Of a stretch of DNA of 64,000 nucleotides, positions 15,101-25,860 are shown piece after piece. How positions within the stretch are numbered: the stretch's first letter is position 1; each line of letters opens with the position of its first letter. The notes under the pieces are model-generated. The model saw only the letters and a program-made list of their open reading frames with translations. It ran no database searches and was not told where the DNA came from. A program made the position numbers and the translations under genes. Source of the DNA: Galaxea fascicularis (taxonomy: Eukaryota; Cnidaria; Anthozoa; Scleractinia; Euphylliidae); assembly GCA_948470475.1 (NCBI GenBank), contig OX419336.1, positions 29,091,505 through 29,155,504 on the forward strand. Direction: 5' to 3'.

Positions 15101-18100
15101 ACTTCACACAAACCACTACATCTGAAGAATGTTTGTAAACCAGGCAGGAATACCATTCAGATAACAGTTACAGCTTGCTGCTGTGTAAGTTTAAGAGCAA
15201 AAACCTTAACGTTTATCCATGTGAAACGTTCTTCAATAACTGCTTACTGGTTGGTAACGAAAGGTTGTTCTCTCATTTTTTTTTTTTTTTTTCAGTCTCA
15301 CCTCTTCGTACTTCAGCTGGTTCACAGACCTTCTGTCAGTTCTGTTTTACAAAGTTTGCTGCGTAAACGGCTTCTTCCCGCTGAACATTGTATCTCAAAA
15401 AGTAAGCCCAGTTTCTTAATGAAAATGCGGAATCAATTTGTTATCCTCATAAAATTAAGGGGGTGTTATATGGGGAATCATGGGAAAATGGGGGTAAATT
15501 GAGATTGAAGGAAAGAAACGTAGAAACGGATATACCCATAAATCGGTTAGTCCGCTAACGGGGTCAGGGGCACCACATTGAAAATTTTTAATTTTCAACC
15601 ACCTTGAAATCTCCCTTCCAAACGTTCTAAAACTCATCCATAAATTCTCCAACCTGAAGAAACCATGTTTCGATCAATGAAATCTTGGCGAGATATTTAA
15701 GGAAAGTGCTGAAATATACGGAAAACAAGGCCCCTTAATTTAACCTTTTGTCAAGCATTAATCCATTTTTTCAGTGCCTTTTACTTTTATTTTTAGTTAA
15801 AAGGAATTTCTCATTATGTTCCTCTGCTGCTGGCGGCACTGATGACAGTGTGGAACAAACTGCCATCAAAGTTTCTCTAAAATGTCCCATCACCTTCAGA
15901 AGAATAACTCTCCCGGCGAGAGGACACGATTGTAAACATATCCAGGTAACTTTTATTTGTTCCCGTTCGTTTCTTTCCTGACTTTTGACTTAAATTCTTT
16001 CTTCAGGTAACTCCAGAAAATGCATTTTACTTTCCAAAATAATGTAGAGTTATTTATTTTTTTGTTCTTTCAGTGTTTCGATTTAGAATCATACTTGAGA
16101 CTTAACTGTGAAAGAGGAAGCTGGAAATGTCCTGTCTGTAGGTGAGCTTGCATTTCAAGACAAAAATAGGTCCGCAATGCGTACATCTGTGGCTAACTAG
16201 ACCACGTGACAGAAGCTCGACTCTCGTGGACAAATAAATAAATCCGATCGTGCCATAATGTGGCTACAGGTTTTGTGTAAGCCACACAAAATTGATTCAG
16301 TTATATTTAATGCAACTTTCTGGTACGAATGACAAAAGAGCGTGTATACTGTCGTAGTTAAATTAGGTATCTACTATTTGCTGATATTTAAGAGCAGTTT
16401 TGTGACCTTCTGTCTTCAAAATACGTAATACATGTACAAGGCTTGACGTAATACTCCCAGCCTTGAATTCTGTTGATCCAGTGGTAGTTTCTAATACGAT
16501 AACACAGTCGTAATCAAGCCAAACTATTTTAGCGCGATACAAGCAACATTTTAGTTAAACTCCTCTTGTGTTATGTGATTTTCTCTGCTTGCAACAAAAC
16601 AAGATTTAATTAGCAAGAGATTTGAGAATGTTAAACTTAAGCTTATGAACAGTAAAATCTGAGCGAACAAAACTGTTGAGTTTCATGTGAACAAAAGGTT
16701 ATTCCCAGCCTCAGTTCTTTAGAGTAAACCCCATTTACACGGCCAATATTTTTTGTCAATAGATTTAGTCGTGTAAACGACTTTGGCCATCCGTGCCGAA
16801 CCAAATTATCACCCGTGCTTGGACCTTGTCAAGAAGTAGTCCGAGCACGGGTGAAATTTTGGTCCGGCACGGATGGGGCAAAGTCGTTTGCACGACTAAA
16901 GGCGCGTTTACCACACAGAGGGAAAATGGCACCGACCCGACAAAAACTGGAACGTTCCGCAACGGGTCCATTGGCGCCTATTTATCCGTCGCGGAACGGG
17001 CAAAAGTTCACTGTTTCTTTGCAAAAACCATTGGAACCATTCCAGTGTTTGTCGGATCCGTGCCATTTTTGCTCTGTCATGTAAACGCGCCTTAAATCCA
17101 TCCGTACTTAACCAATTTTATTGATGTGCGTACTTTTTTCATCCGAGCCGTGCCAAAAAATTTTTTAATCCTTATTGTTTTTAATCATTGTTGCTCTGCA
17201 GCAAAGTTGCCCTTCTGGAAGGACTTGAAGTTGATCAGTTCATGTGGGGAATCCTCACAACATCCAGGTGGTTGCTATAGTTACCAGTTTCAAATCTTAA
17301 TACTAAAAAAACATAAGCTAGAGTAGCGTAACGGCAGTGTACAGTCACCAAGACCACCTCACCACCTACCATTACAAGCATTCACACTTGGATAATATTG
17401 CGCTTTGGTTAGTCTTGGTTTACTTTATGCACTACGTATTTTGCCGTGTGAACGGCCGGATAATGTCATGTTTACCGAATGTTTTGCCAAAGGAGTGCTA
17501 AGACGGCGATCTGTGAACTACTTGTGAGACTTCTGTTCAGCTGGAAATCATGCTGTTTAAGCCATTTACAGTTCTACATAACAGTATTATTGTTTATTTG
17601 ATAAAGGCTGATAGATTTGGTAGGTAAAAATTAATTGCAAGCAAAACTTTTTTAACCTAGGTTGAAAATCAATTCCCTTTGTCTGCTAATAGAGTTGTAA
17701 AGTGTGACGTCACAAAAAATTAAGTTGTGAAATTATGGGATCGGGCACCATTTTCGAATGGAGTATTCTTTAAAAAGGGTCCTTGCGAAAAATTAGCTCT
17801 TAATTGTAATTCCCAGCCGAAATATAAAGGATTGAAATTTGATACTGCCCCATATAAATCTCTCTAATTTTGAGTCAGTTCTAAATTGAAGGAACTGAAA
17901 CAAATTTTGAAGGGTTTGTATGGGATGTCATCAAACTTTGATCTCTTATATCTCTACTGATAGTTACAATTCGGAGCTAATTTTTGGGACGAGGGCGTCT
18001 TTCAGGATGCTCTATAAGAGTATGGCATCATATTCCATAATTTCAAAAATTTTATTTTTGTGACGTCACACTATAGAACTCTATTATTCATAATTAGGGT

Positions 18101-20474
18101 TAGGAGACAAAGGGAATTGAGATTCGACCTAGGTTAAAAATTATCACCTACAACATTGACTGAAGGGTTTTCTGATAGTAACTTTTAGTTGGCACTAATC
18201 CTTTTACTTAGTGATAAACACAAAACAATGATTCTGATAACACTGATTGATTTTATTGCAAAAAATAATTCCACACTAAGTGTAGCATTCTGTTTTGGTT
18301 CAGCACTGATGTAGAGGAAGTCACAATCGATCCGAACAGTCAGTGGAAGCCTGTCCCAGTGAAACAAGAACCAAAAGATGAAGAATGCCAAGGACCACAG
18401 CCTGCTAAAAAGGCCCGCCCCTCACCACCTGATTCACTGCCACTTACTGGTGTCCGGACACCTACATCGCAGATGTCGAGCAGCAGTGGACACTACTCGC
18501 CTTACCAAACACAGCCGCCATCGAACCCCGGTATGGGTGCGCCGACCCCTCCTGGACGGACACCTCCAGAGTCGCATGGCTCATCTGTGGGAGGCCAGTT
18601 GCCGGAACAAAACAGCAGTAACACAGGAGGTGCTCAAGCAGCTGCAACACCCAGTGGTGAGTTGATTGAGTTTGAACTGTTTAGTAGGATTAGTGAATGG
18701 TTTTTATGGACCGTCTGAAGTGGTTCAGTTAAATGTGGCTGAATGTAATTTGGAAAGAAAGGTAAAGCGGAGCCAATGCGGTCAGCGGCCGTTCGCGGTG
18801 GCCACGCGCTTGAAGGTTGCTTATGCCGGCGGTTTGCTGGGACTGTCGTGTTCTGCGTTCTGGATACGTTTTAGGGTGTCTTTCGCTTTCGCTTTCGCTT
18901 TCGTACAAGGACTCTTCTGCAGTGGACGACGAACAGCGCTTGGTTTGGTTTCGAAAATATTATGTACCTCCTTTTTTTCTGCGGAACTTTGATCGTGGAT
19001 AGATTAAACGTCACAAGGAAAATTACGCTTACGGTTTACATCAGCTGCCATGTAGGTGCCTTGTTCTTTGGACTGTTAACTAAAAAACAACAGCGAAAAA
19101 AGTGTTAGTTCCGGGATGATTTGCTTACTTTTTACAAGTTGAACGCGATCGAATAACCTCGAATTAGTTGGAATACCTGTGATAAAATTTTTAAATGACG
19201 ATTTCGTTGGCGTTACGGTAGTCTTTGCTTAAACGTCCTATTGGGTCTTGAGGTAGGGGCTTCTAGTTGACCAAGTTAGTCTGGTCTTTTAGCAGATAAG
19301 ATGACTCCAAGCCCAGTCACTAGTCAAGCCTCCACCCAAAGTGGCACTCGAGGCCCGTCAACCCCACAAACCCCGGGTAACCATTCGTCCGGTCAAAAGG
19401 GAGTGGCAGATAGAACACAGCACTCATCGGCCCTTCCCCAGCCACCTGTGTCAGGAAATTCGGAGAGTATTCCACCTGATCTTGAAGGCGACAATCTGCC
19501 AGATGAGTTTAATTTTGGCGTCCTGGAAGGGGATCATGCCGGGGGTACGGATGGAGTAGAAGGAGCTTTGGATGTAAGTGTAAATTTTAATTTAATCCCT
19601 GGAAACTTCGCTGGAATTGTTACGCCTTGTGTTTTTATCCTCAGATTCAAAATTAAGAGTCGTCGCCTTTCGTTTAACCCTTAAACCCAAAATTTTAAAT
19701 TCAACAACAAAAATAGGTCCGCAATGCGTGCATGTGTTGCTTTCTAGACCAAGTGACAAGGCGCTCAAATCTCGTGGAGAAATAGATAAATCCGATCGTG
19801 CCATAATGTGGCTGCACACTTCGTGTAAGCCACACAAAAAAGGTGCGCGCTTCAGTCAGTGGTGTCAGGCCATATCAGCATGTGTATAGCAGTGCTACTG
19901 TAAGGAGAAATTAAGCATTGGTCACTCTAAAGAGGTGTAAGGGTTAATGGAACCACAGGAAAGCTGCTGTTGAAGTGTTCACAGCTCACTGGACATCTCA
20001 TACTCTTGTGCTATCCATAATTAGTATCACCCAACTAGTGGACTAATGCAAGTCCTGCATTTTGATTGGCTACGCTACTAGAGGACTATTAGTAATAGTC
20101 CTCGAGTAGCAATCGAGCTTGACGCTTTCTTTCGTTTTATTCCCAAATAAATATTTCTTCAACGTACATTTGCTAACTTTATTATTCCCTTTTCTGTCCG
20201 ACTAGTTGGGTGATATTAAAGCAATTGGACCCTTCGCCCTCAAGGGCCACGGGTCCAATTGTTAAATGACAGTTGTAGAAAGTTATCATTGCCTGAAGGC
20301 TTTTATTAAAATGGCTTGAAATCTTGTGCTAAGATTGGCGATGTTTAGATTTAACCACCAGATTTTTTTTCTTCCCCCTAGGTTTTACCAGGTACGCTCG
20401 ACCCAGAGGAACTTTTCAACTACCTAACGCCTTCCGACCTTCCCAGCGAGGACATACTTTCCATGTTCGAGTGA
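3147..20474 (+). CDS. ZMIZ1: Zinc finger MIZ domain-containing protein, ZMIZ1/2 orthologue (18 coding exons plus one candidate micro-exon)
   Basis: PIAS-like SUMO E3-type transcription coactivator; vertebrate ZMIZ1/2 are nuclear and cooperate with Notch, SMAD, p53 and androgen receptor. Exons read: 3147-3323, 3529-3574, 3725-3784, 5862-6030, 8429-8658, 10473-10769, 10966-11246, 11611-12187, (13499-13540), 13619-13757, 14105-14219, 15086-15184, 15296-15401, 15797-15945, 16074-16141, 17202-17267, 18304-18656, 19296-19573, 20382-20474. All have GT-AG borders and compatible phases, giving 1,114 aa (1,100 without the micro-exon; human ZMIZ1 is about 1,067). Start: [18 protein letters not shown], collinear with the vertebrate N terminus. 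Domains: TPR-like N terminus to about residue 115; Pro/Gln/Met-rich middle with an Ala/Thr tract near 290-320; ZMIZ-specific conserved domain about 630-780; SP-RING about 800-860 with C809, C825, H827, C830, C848, C851; acidic C terminus ending DILSMFE. ZMIZ1 versus ZMIZ2 cannot be separated, as this is probably the pre-duplication orthologue. Confidence 0.95.
3899..4100. repeat. Short tandem array, about four 48-49 bp units
   Basis: The units start with gatctgtggggtgg and end with gtgacatgca; their starts fall near 3899, 3955, 4003 and 4052. Units 2-4 differ by few bases, while unit 1 is longer and more diverged. The array lies in a ZMIZ intron (between 3784 and 5862). No coding sense is evident. 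Confidence 0.85.
10661..10753 (+). other. Coding Ala/Thr-Ala low-complexity tract of ZMIZ
   Basis: The exon ending at 10769 codes a run of alanines broken by one valine, then alternating Thr-Ala, then Ala-Leu-Gln. Codons are mixed (gct, gca, gcc, acg, aca, act), so this is not a recently expanded trinucleotide repeat. From memory, vertebrate ZMIZ1 has an almost identical tract at the same place. Confidence 0.85.
13499..13540 (+). other. Candidate 42-nt cassette micro-exon of ZMIZ
   Basis: An acceptor with a T-rich tract (ttataattttttag) and a donor (gtatga) bound a 42-nt open segment. It enters in phase 1 and leaves in phase 1, exactly the phase shared by the flanking exons (ending 12187, starting 13619). 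It would add 14 residues ([14 protein letters not shown]) just before the conserved domain. Since 42 is divisible by 3, including or skipping it keeps the frame. I know of no vertebrate counterpart. Confidence 0.5.
14663..14900. repeat. Probable dispersed repeat in a ZMIZ intron
   Basis: The sequence starting ggggcctgtttctcgaaggt and continuing with a cgggcccgaaaag palindrome resembles a repeat that I recall as common in cnidarian genomes. No second copy is present in this window, so the call rests on recollection only. Confidence 0.3.
16161..16291. repeat. Dispersed ~130-bp repeat, copy 1
   Basis: The segment from caaaaataggtccgcaatgc to gtaagccacacaaaa matches copy 2 at 19708-19840 in the same orientation, with the shared core aaatccgatcgtgccataat. 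Both copies lie in ZMIZ introns just downstream of an exon. It may be a SINE or MITE; no coding frame is seen. Confidence 0.8.
16766..16898. mobile_element. Foldback MITE (TAGTCGTGTAAACGAC-type ends)
   Basis: The sequence is a near-palindrome: left arm tagtcgtgtaaacgactttg, then ccgtgccg and cacccgtgct; right arm the reverse complement, ending cgtttgcacgacta. The centre lies near 16833. It sits in the ZMIZ intron between 16141 and 17202 and directly abuts a second foldback element. Confidence 0.8.
16899..17093. mobile_element. Foldback MITE (AAGGCGCGTTTAC ends)
   Basis: The left end aaggcgcgtttaccacac and the right end catgtaaacgcgcctt are inverted repeats. Matching subterminal blocks follow (gggaaaatggcaccgac against its complement near 17060). 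It begins at the base after the previous foldback element ends, so the two inserted side by side or one into the other's target. Confidence 0.8.
17620..18151. mobile_element. MITE with long inverted ends, AACCTAGGTTGAAAATC family
   Basis: The left arm (gtaggt, then ttttttaacctaggttgaa, tcaattccctttgtctg, agtgtgacgtcacaaaa) is repeated in reverse complement at the right (tttttgtgacgtcacact, gacaaagggaattga, cctaggttaaaaatt, cacctac). The element is about 530 bp and non-coding. A 130-bp relative lies at 30726-30857 in the GDH gene. Confidence 0.8.
19708..19840. repeat. Dispersed ~130-bp repeat, copy 2
   Basis: Same orientation and nearly the same extent as the copy at 16161-16291, with small indels. 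Shared blocks are aaataggtccgcaatgcg, aaatccgatcgtgccataat and gtaagccacacaaaa. It lies 135 bp after the exon ending at 19573. Confidence 0.8.
20025..20215. mobile_element. MITE with TATCACCCAACTAGT inverted ends
   Basis: The left end tatcacccaactagtgg and right end actagttgggtgata are inverted repeats around about 160 bp of non-coding sequence. Immediately to the right, 20222-20263 forms another hairpin with caattggaccc and gggtccaattg arms. Both lie in the last ZMIZ intron. Confidence 0.75.
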
Positions 20475-22620
20475 CAGATAAATGAGGTTCAACCTTGTTT
20501 AATTAACGGGCCATGCTAGAAATTTTTGTACCTTGCTATCTGCAAATCAAACGCATAAGTCAATTATGTCAGCGAATACATATGGTGTTCAGACCACATT
20601 GATCCCCCTGCATTGTAATATACAGAAATATACGAATTGCAGTTAAGCCGTAACTGACAGCTCGTCGTTGTAAGTGGTTTTTAACATTCGAAGTCCAGCC
20701 TGTGGATTTTTCAGTTTTGGAAATGGAAGTTTGCTCTTAATTTCCTTTGCGGATTTTGATCTCCCTCTTTTATGACCCTGTTGTAACTTTTACCAGACTT
20801 TTCGTCTCTTTTTAGTACGATTCTTGACCTATCTGGCCTTTTAATATTGCGCTATTATAAACAGCAAGGTGGAAACTCTCAGCGTTGGAACAGTTTTTAT
20901 TCTAAGGGTTAAGAAAGCATATTTTTTAGAAGTGATGCAGCTGAGGGTATCATCAATTCAGCAGGGTTCACAATAATTTTATCACCCAAATCACGTTTGT
21001 CTTCCGTGAATATTGAGGTTTTTATCCCATACACATCATGTGTAATGGACAGAAGCAATTATTGTTCCAACATTTGGAATACATTTAGTAAATGCTCTAA
21101 TTTATGCATAAATAAATTAAGGGGCCTACCCGATCTGTAAACATGTATTAGAGGACATCAGTGGCATAGCTTTCTTTTTTTCTCTTTTTAATTAGAGGGA
21201 TGTATCAGAAGAAAACTAGAAAGATCATATTAAAGTTATAAATGGCCGAATAATTTCTAGTTTTAATTTATCTGGGGGTATATTTGTATGGAGTTTTTGC
21301 TTCGATACATCTAGCAGGCGAATGCTCGAATGAAATCAATGTGGTTCTTGGTCATGATGTCAGCTTTTTTCGTTTTTCTTTTGGTGAAAGTTTGAATTCC
21401 TGACATTAAGAGGAACTGTTGAACATGTTTTAAGTAAAAAGACAGGAAATGAACCTTTGCATGATCTCCAATGAAGATATCACATGTTGCCATTTCTTGC
21501 ATTCCTGATGGAATTTTGATTTGAGCCTGTTTCTGACTTACAAATGTTTTGATTCTCTTGATGTCCCTATATTTTCTTCTGATTTGCCATTTCCTCAATT
21601 CCGCTGGCTTACCTGGCATGCTTATACATTGTTCGTTGTGAACTTCCATTTTGTTTTTATGTTTAGGTATACTAAACATCAGTAAGTGTGGACAATAGTT
21701 GTTGCTCTTTGCAATATTCTCCTGTTGTTCTTACATGAAGCAAGCTCGGTGCGACATTTTTTGAAAGATGCAGCGGCTTAGAAAACATTTCTTTTTTTTG
21801 GCTGTATTTCTGAAAGTGTTTTTTCTGCAGTACATACTTTGCAAACTCTAAGTTTCCTAACTCTAACTGGAAAAACAAAATAAGTGATCATGTAGAGATT
21901 ACCGCGTTAAGCGAACACAAGATTGTGACGATCAACCTCAAAGCGAAGTAAGAGTTCACGCATGTGCCAGTGTATATAATAAAAGTTAACGTGTATTTAT
22001 ATAGCTATATATATATTGTATATCTAAAATATGATTTAGTGGCTGTAAATACAGACAGGCCTATGTATGTGATGAAAAAGGTGGAATTATTTGTAGCAGG
22101 CTCTCTTCTAGAGCCGAGCCCTGGAGATTTGTCAGCCTGTATCCCACTACGTTGGTAAATTGAACAAATCGTGGCAGTACAGCACCGTGCTGCGCTTAGT
22201 ATTGACAGTGAAAGAACACCACACTATGGTCATTTTGAGAAACTGAAATCATGATATTTTAAAGGAAATTTGTTTCGTTTTCCTTAACTCTCTAGCGGTA
22301 GATTGAATAGAAATATTTCAATCGCATCGTTTCTATATCGTTCGCATGAAAAAGTTGCCCGCATCGTTCGTCGTTTGGGGTTGTGTGTTTGGTCCATGTT
22401 CCATAAAACTTAATCTACTCGTTTCTGTGTCTTTCTTGAGGTTGTTATGTGAGCAAAGTAGATTTTATACTTATTTATAGCCTAAAGTTAACAGCTACAG
22501 TTCAGTAGTAAGAACAAATTCTTATCAAGAAGGCTATGATAGACTAAGCCGCCTGTATGTGTAGATATTCTATAGCTAAATTTTATAAGAAATAAAGAAT
22601 AGACAAGTTAAGAGGTTTAT
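20475..22620 (+). other. 3' UTR of the ZMIZ gene
   Basis: It starts after the tga stop at 20472-20474 and runs to the poly(A) signal at 22591. A Pumilio-type tgtaaata occurs at 22044-22051. The only long frame inside it is antisense (21311-21679) and is unrecognised. The true end needs transcript data. Confidence 0.6.
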
Positions 22621-22650
22621 TTGTGTTGCGTTGTGGAGGGTTGACCTGTT
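22591..22650 (+). terminator. Poly(A) signal AATAAA with downstream GT-rich element, ZMIZ transcript end
   Basis: The canonical aataaa at 22591-22596 is followed about 20-45 bases on by gtttatttgtgttgcgttgt, a typical GU-rich downstream element. It is the strongest poly(A) site after the ZMIZ stop codon. Confidence 0.65.
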
Positions 22651-22717
22651 TGTACGAATTTCCTCAAGCAGTCAGCAAATTTCAAATTATGAAAGATCTA
22701 TTAAACAACAGACATTA

Positions 22718-24651
22718 CAGGGTCCGAAATTACGCCTTCCTGGTCGCCAATGCGACTAAAAATTGAGTGCAGGCGACCGGAATTTCATAGCTGGTCGCCA
22801 GCTGGTGACTTATAAAGCTGGTTGTTATGGTGGAAGTTCACGTTCCGAGAAAGTAATTAAAAATAAACCTCGAGGTTATTTGCCAATAGATGTCTTGCTT
22901 TTTGTCCTGTTGATGTTTTTTAATTAAAAGTGAAACGAGTTTTCCTGTTTAATTTACCTCCACAAGAGCTACGATCCGCTACGATCATTACGAGTTGAAC
23001 GTTTCCAAGCCGCCATGTTTTTTTCAGCGGTTTTCACTGAAGTACAGTAAGTACGTTGAATATGGGGAAATATAGGGCGCAATCCATTCGACCAAAGTTT
23101 TGAAGTTTCTTGGAGGCGAATGGAACGCGACGCCGAACCGGTCTCGTTCCATTCCTTTCTCAAGAAGTGTTTCCCGCCCTGATTTGTCGTCTTCCCATCG
23201 CTCAAGTGTTCTCTCTCGATCTCTCGTGATCAGGTTGACTTGCGAGGACCTCCATCTTGTCGGGAATGGAAGAAGAATCTTCAACAACTGACATGAACAT
23301 AAGACAATAAAAATGGCGGGAGTTTGATCGAAGTTTGGATGCTCGAGACAATGAAAACGTGGAAATAGACTGTTTTAAAAGTTGGCTTGCAAAGCAGCTA
23401 CGTACCTGCTGCAGTTACACATGAATGTGACCGAGCAGCAGCGATAAATCCGGCTGCTGCTGAAAAAGCCACAATTACTGCACAGAAAACTCTCCACGCT
23501 GGCCATGTCGAAAATCAACCTGAAAGTACTGGACAGAGAGTTGCTGGACACGAGAATGAATCGGAAATGTCAATCGGAACAGCAATTTTCCGGTCCGACC
23601 GGTCCAACCGAACCAACGGGTCCACCTCGAAAGGTGGACCCGTTTTTCCAAAAAAATTCCGGGTGGACCAAACTGATCCAGTGAGTTTTGGACCTAAATT
23701 TCCGGAAATTTTGGTTCAATGGATCACGCCCATAGTACATATCTGCACAGAACTTAACCTGCGATCAGGGTTTTTTTTTTTCAAGGGCGGACGAGGCGAG
23801 AGGAAAAAAAATAACGCCTGATAAATTTATTTAACATGGCGCCAGCCGCCCTCTAATTTAAATAAACAAACGTCAGCTCTACCTGGCAAATTAATGGGCC
23901 AATCAGCATTTACCGGAAGTCAGCCGCTCTGCGTACATTGGCGGGAATCTCAGAGGTATTGTTTCTAAGCCAATCAGAAAAAAGTCCAGAATCTGGCATT
24001 TTTACATGTGATCCGACAAAGAAATGTATCATGCCCTCTTCCCGTCAGAAACATAAAGGAATAATAGGGAGAGGGCATGATCTCAGGCTACACAGAACTG
24101 TGCACAGCTGTACTACTGTACTACACTATAATTTCCCATACATAATGCACCTAAATACGTATTGCAGGCGCACAAAGCCACGTGCTCTATTTTCGCCACG
24201 AATATTAATATTCATTAGAGCGAAGAGTTTGTTGAGACGCTACAAAGAAAAAGATGCCAAGACATTTGTGAAAGATTTGAATATTTCGTGGGCTCCAAAA
24301 GGTGGGGAAGTAGAACTGTGGAAGTCTACTAAAGATAAGTTAGGCACAAGTTTGATTCCAGACGATATTGAAAGCACTCTGTAGTTTCCCTGGCAATCGG
24401 GTCCGGAAACGGAAATTGTCTGTTTAATTAATTCCGCCTCCCTGGTCCTTTGCGGAGATGAATTGTTCTGCCATTGCTTACGAATTCTTGTCGGTGAAGA
24501 GCTGTTTTTCAATCCAGAGTATTATACGTCACATGAAATATTATTGGAATTTTTAAGGACCACAATTTGCCCTCTGGCGACCAAAAATTTATATTTGATC
24601 GCCAGTTGCAAAAAATTGGCGCCCATATAAAAAAGTTAATTTCGGACCCTG
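22718..24651. mobile_element. Region bounded by inverted hAT-like ends (CAGGGTCCGAAATTA)
   Basis: cagggtccgaaattacgcc at 22718 is mirrored by taatttcggaccctg ending at 24651, with further inverted similarity inside (ggtcgcca blocks). A cagg start fits hAT-type termini. The 8-bp flanks (agacatta and ccttattt) do not match, so this may be two separate fragments in opposite orientation rather than one 1.9-kb element. Inside lies another foldback near 23588-23725 (ttttccggtccg, gggtccacctcgaaaggtgg, ttccggaaa) and no transposase. Confidence 0.45.
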
Positions 24652-24989
24652 CCTTATTTTTGAGAGGAAATTTGTTTTTTTCTTTGACGGCGACGTTTTC
24701 CTGTAGGCTCATTGGATCTCTGCCGTTTTGTTCGCTGGTTCGAAGGCGACTGCTTGTTGAACGAGATCAACAACGTTTTCTTTCAAAATGACAGAGGACG
24801 CCATGCTTACCGAAGACCGATGTATTAGTCCTCTTTAATAATACTCATCGAAAGTTAAGACCGGTTAATGGCTGTGGTAAACTACCATTTGATTGACAAG
24901 AAATCACTGAAAGCATTTGCAAAATACCTTCCCGTGTTTGTAGTACCTCCGTCTCGGCTTCAGTAGTTTGTAGCTTGATAACAAATTTA

Positions 24990-25085
24990 ACCGCCGACCG
25001 GTTGGCTCGATCATTTGGTAGAGCACTGATCGTGGGTCAGTCAAACACCGACCGGACCAACACTGGGGGCCTTCAAAGTGTCCCG
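24990..25085 (+). repeat. tRNA-related SINE-like fragment
   Basis: The segment contains ttggctcgatcatttggtag followed by agcactgatcgtgggtcag, which resembles a tRNA D-arm/A-box region. A cgaccggaccaacactgggg tail follows, similar to tRNA-derived repeats I recall from anthozoans. The B box is poor and no complete cloverleaf can be drawn, so this is not a tRNA gene. Confidence 0.4.
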
Positions 25086-25860
25086 GTTGACCGGACTAGG
25101 AGGTTTAAAACATAGTCACCCCATCTCCAGTGGTCTATCGTTTGAGCGACCGGTATGAAAGTACAACAAAAAAGATGGCAGTTAACATTAAAAGCTGCCT
25201 TGGAATATAATTTCGCGCTGCCATTTTTTGGGGGTCTTCTGACCTTTGCTAGGCGGGTAATCCGGCAGGAACCGTTTCCATGACAAAAAGATACCCATCT
25301 TAGAGGGGTGCCTTGGGAAGGCAGGAAAACCTGTCTGACCTGTCTAGCAAATTAAATAAACTCTTCGTTGCGTTTTCTAAAGAAATGTATGAAAATTTGG
25401 TCCTCCCAAGGTAGTTCGAACAGCCAGTTAACTCGTTAGCCAGGACACCCTCCCTCTATGTAAACAGGCCATATTCTCGCGTTTCAGCAATAACGTGTTA
25501 TGTACGTGCCGAACGATCTTTGAAACGAGTTTAGGAATGATATTTGCAACTTGTTTCCATGATTCATTGCGTTGAGGTGAACTTCTCTATGACTTTCTCT
25601 TAGACACAGTGCGGAAACACTTTCATGCAGTGATTGCAAGCTGTTTTACCCTTGCAATATGCAGCATAAGTCTGTCCAAGTCTAGGTTTTGAGGTAGGCC
25701 GAGAACAACGGCAAGTGGTTTTTTATTTTTTTTTATTTTTTACATAAGATAGTCTAATTTTGGAGCTGAGGCTGAACGTTCTTAATTTTTTTGTCGATTT
25801 GAGCCTGAAAACGTCACATGGTATAGTATTTCAATAAATCAAAGCGGACTTCACTGCGTC

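Noticed and set aside
14963..15502. 179-codon frame covering two ZMIZ exons
   Set aside because: It is read-through of introns around exons 15086-15184 and 15296-15401, not a separate gene.
21311..21679. 122-codon minus-strand frame in the ZMIZ 3' UTR
   Set aside because: No recognised domain and no splice or promoter context; it may be a helicase-like relic but I could not support that.
24990..25050. tRNA gene
   Set aside because: Only an A-box-like part is convincing; B box and acceptor stem do not fit, so it is called a tRNA-related repeat.
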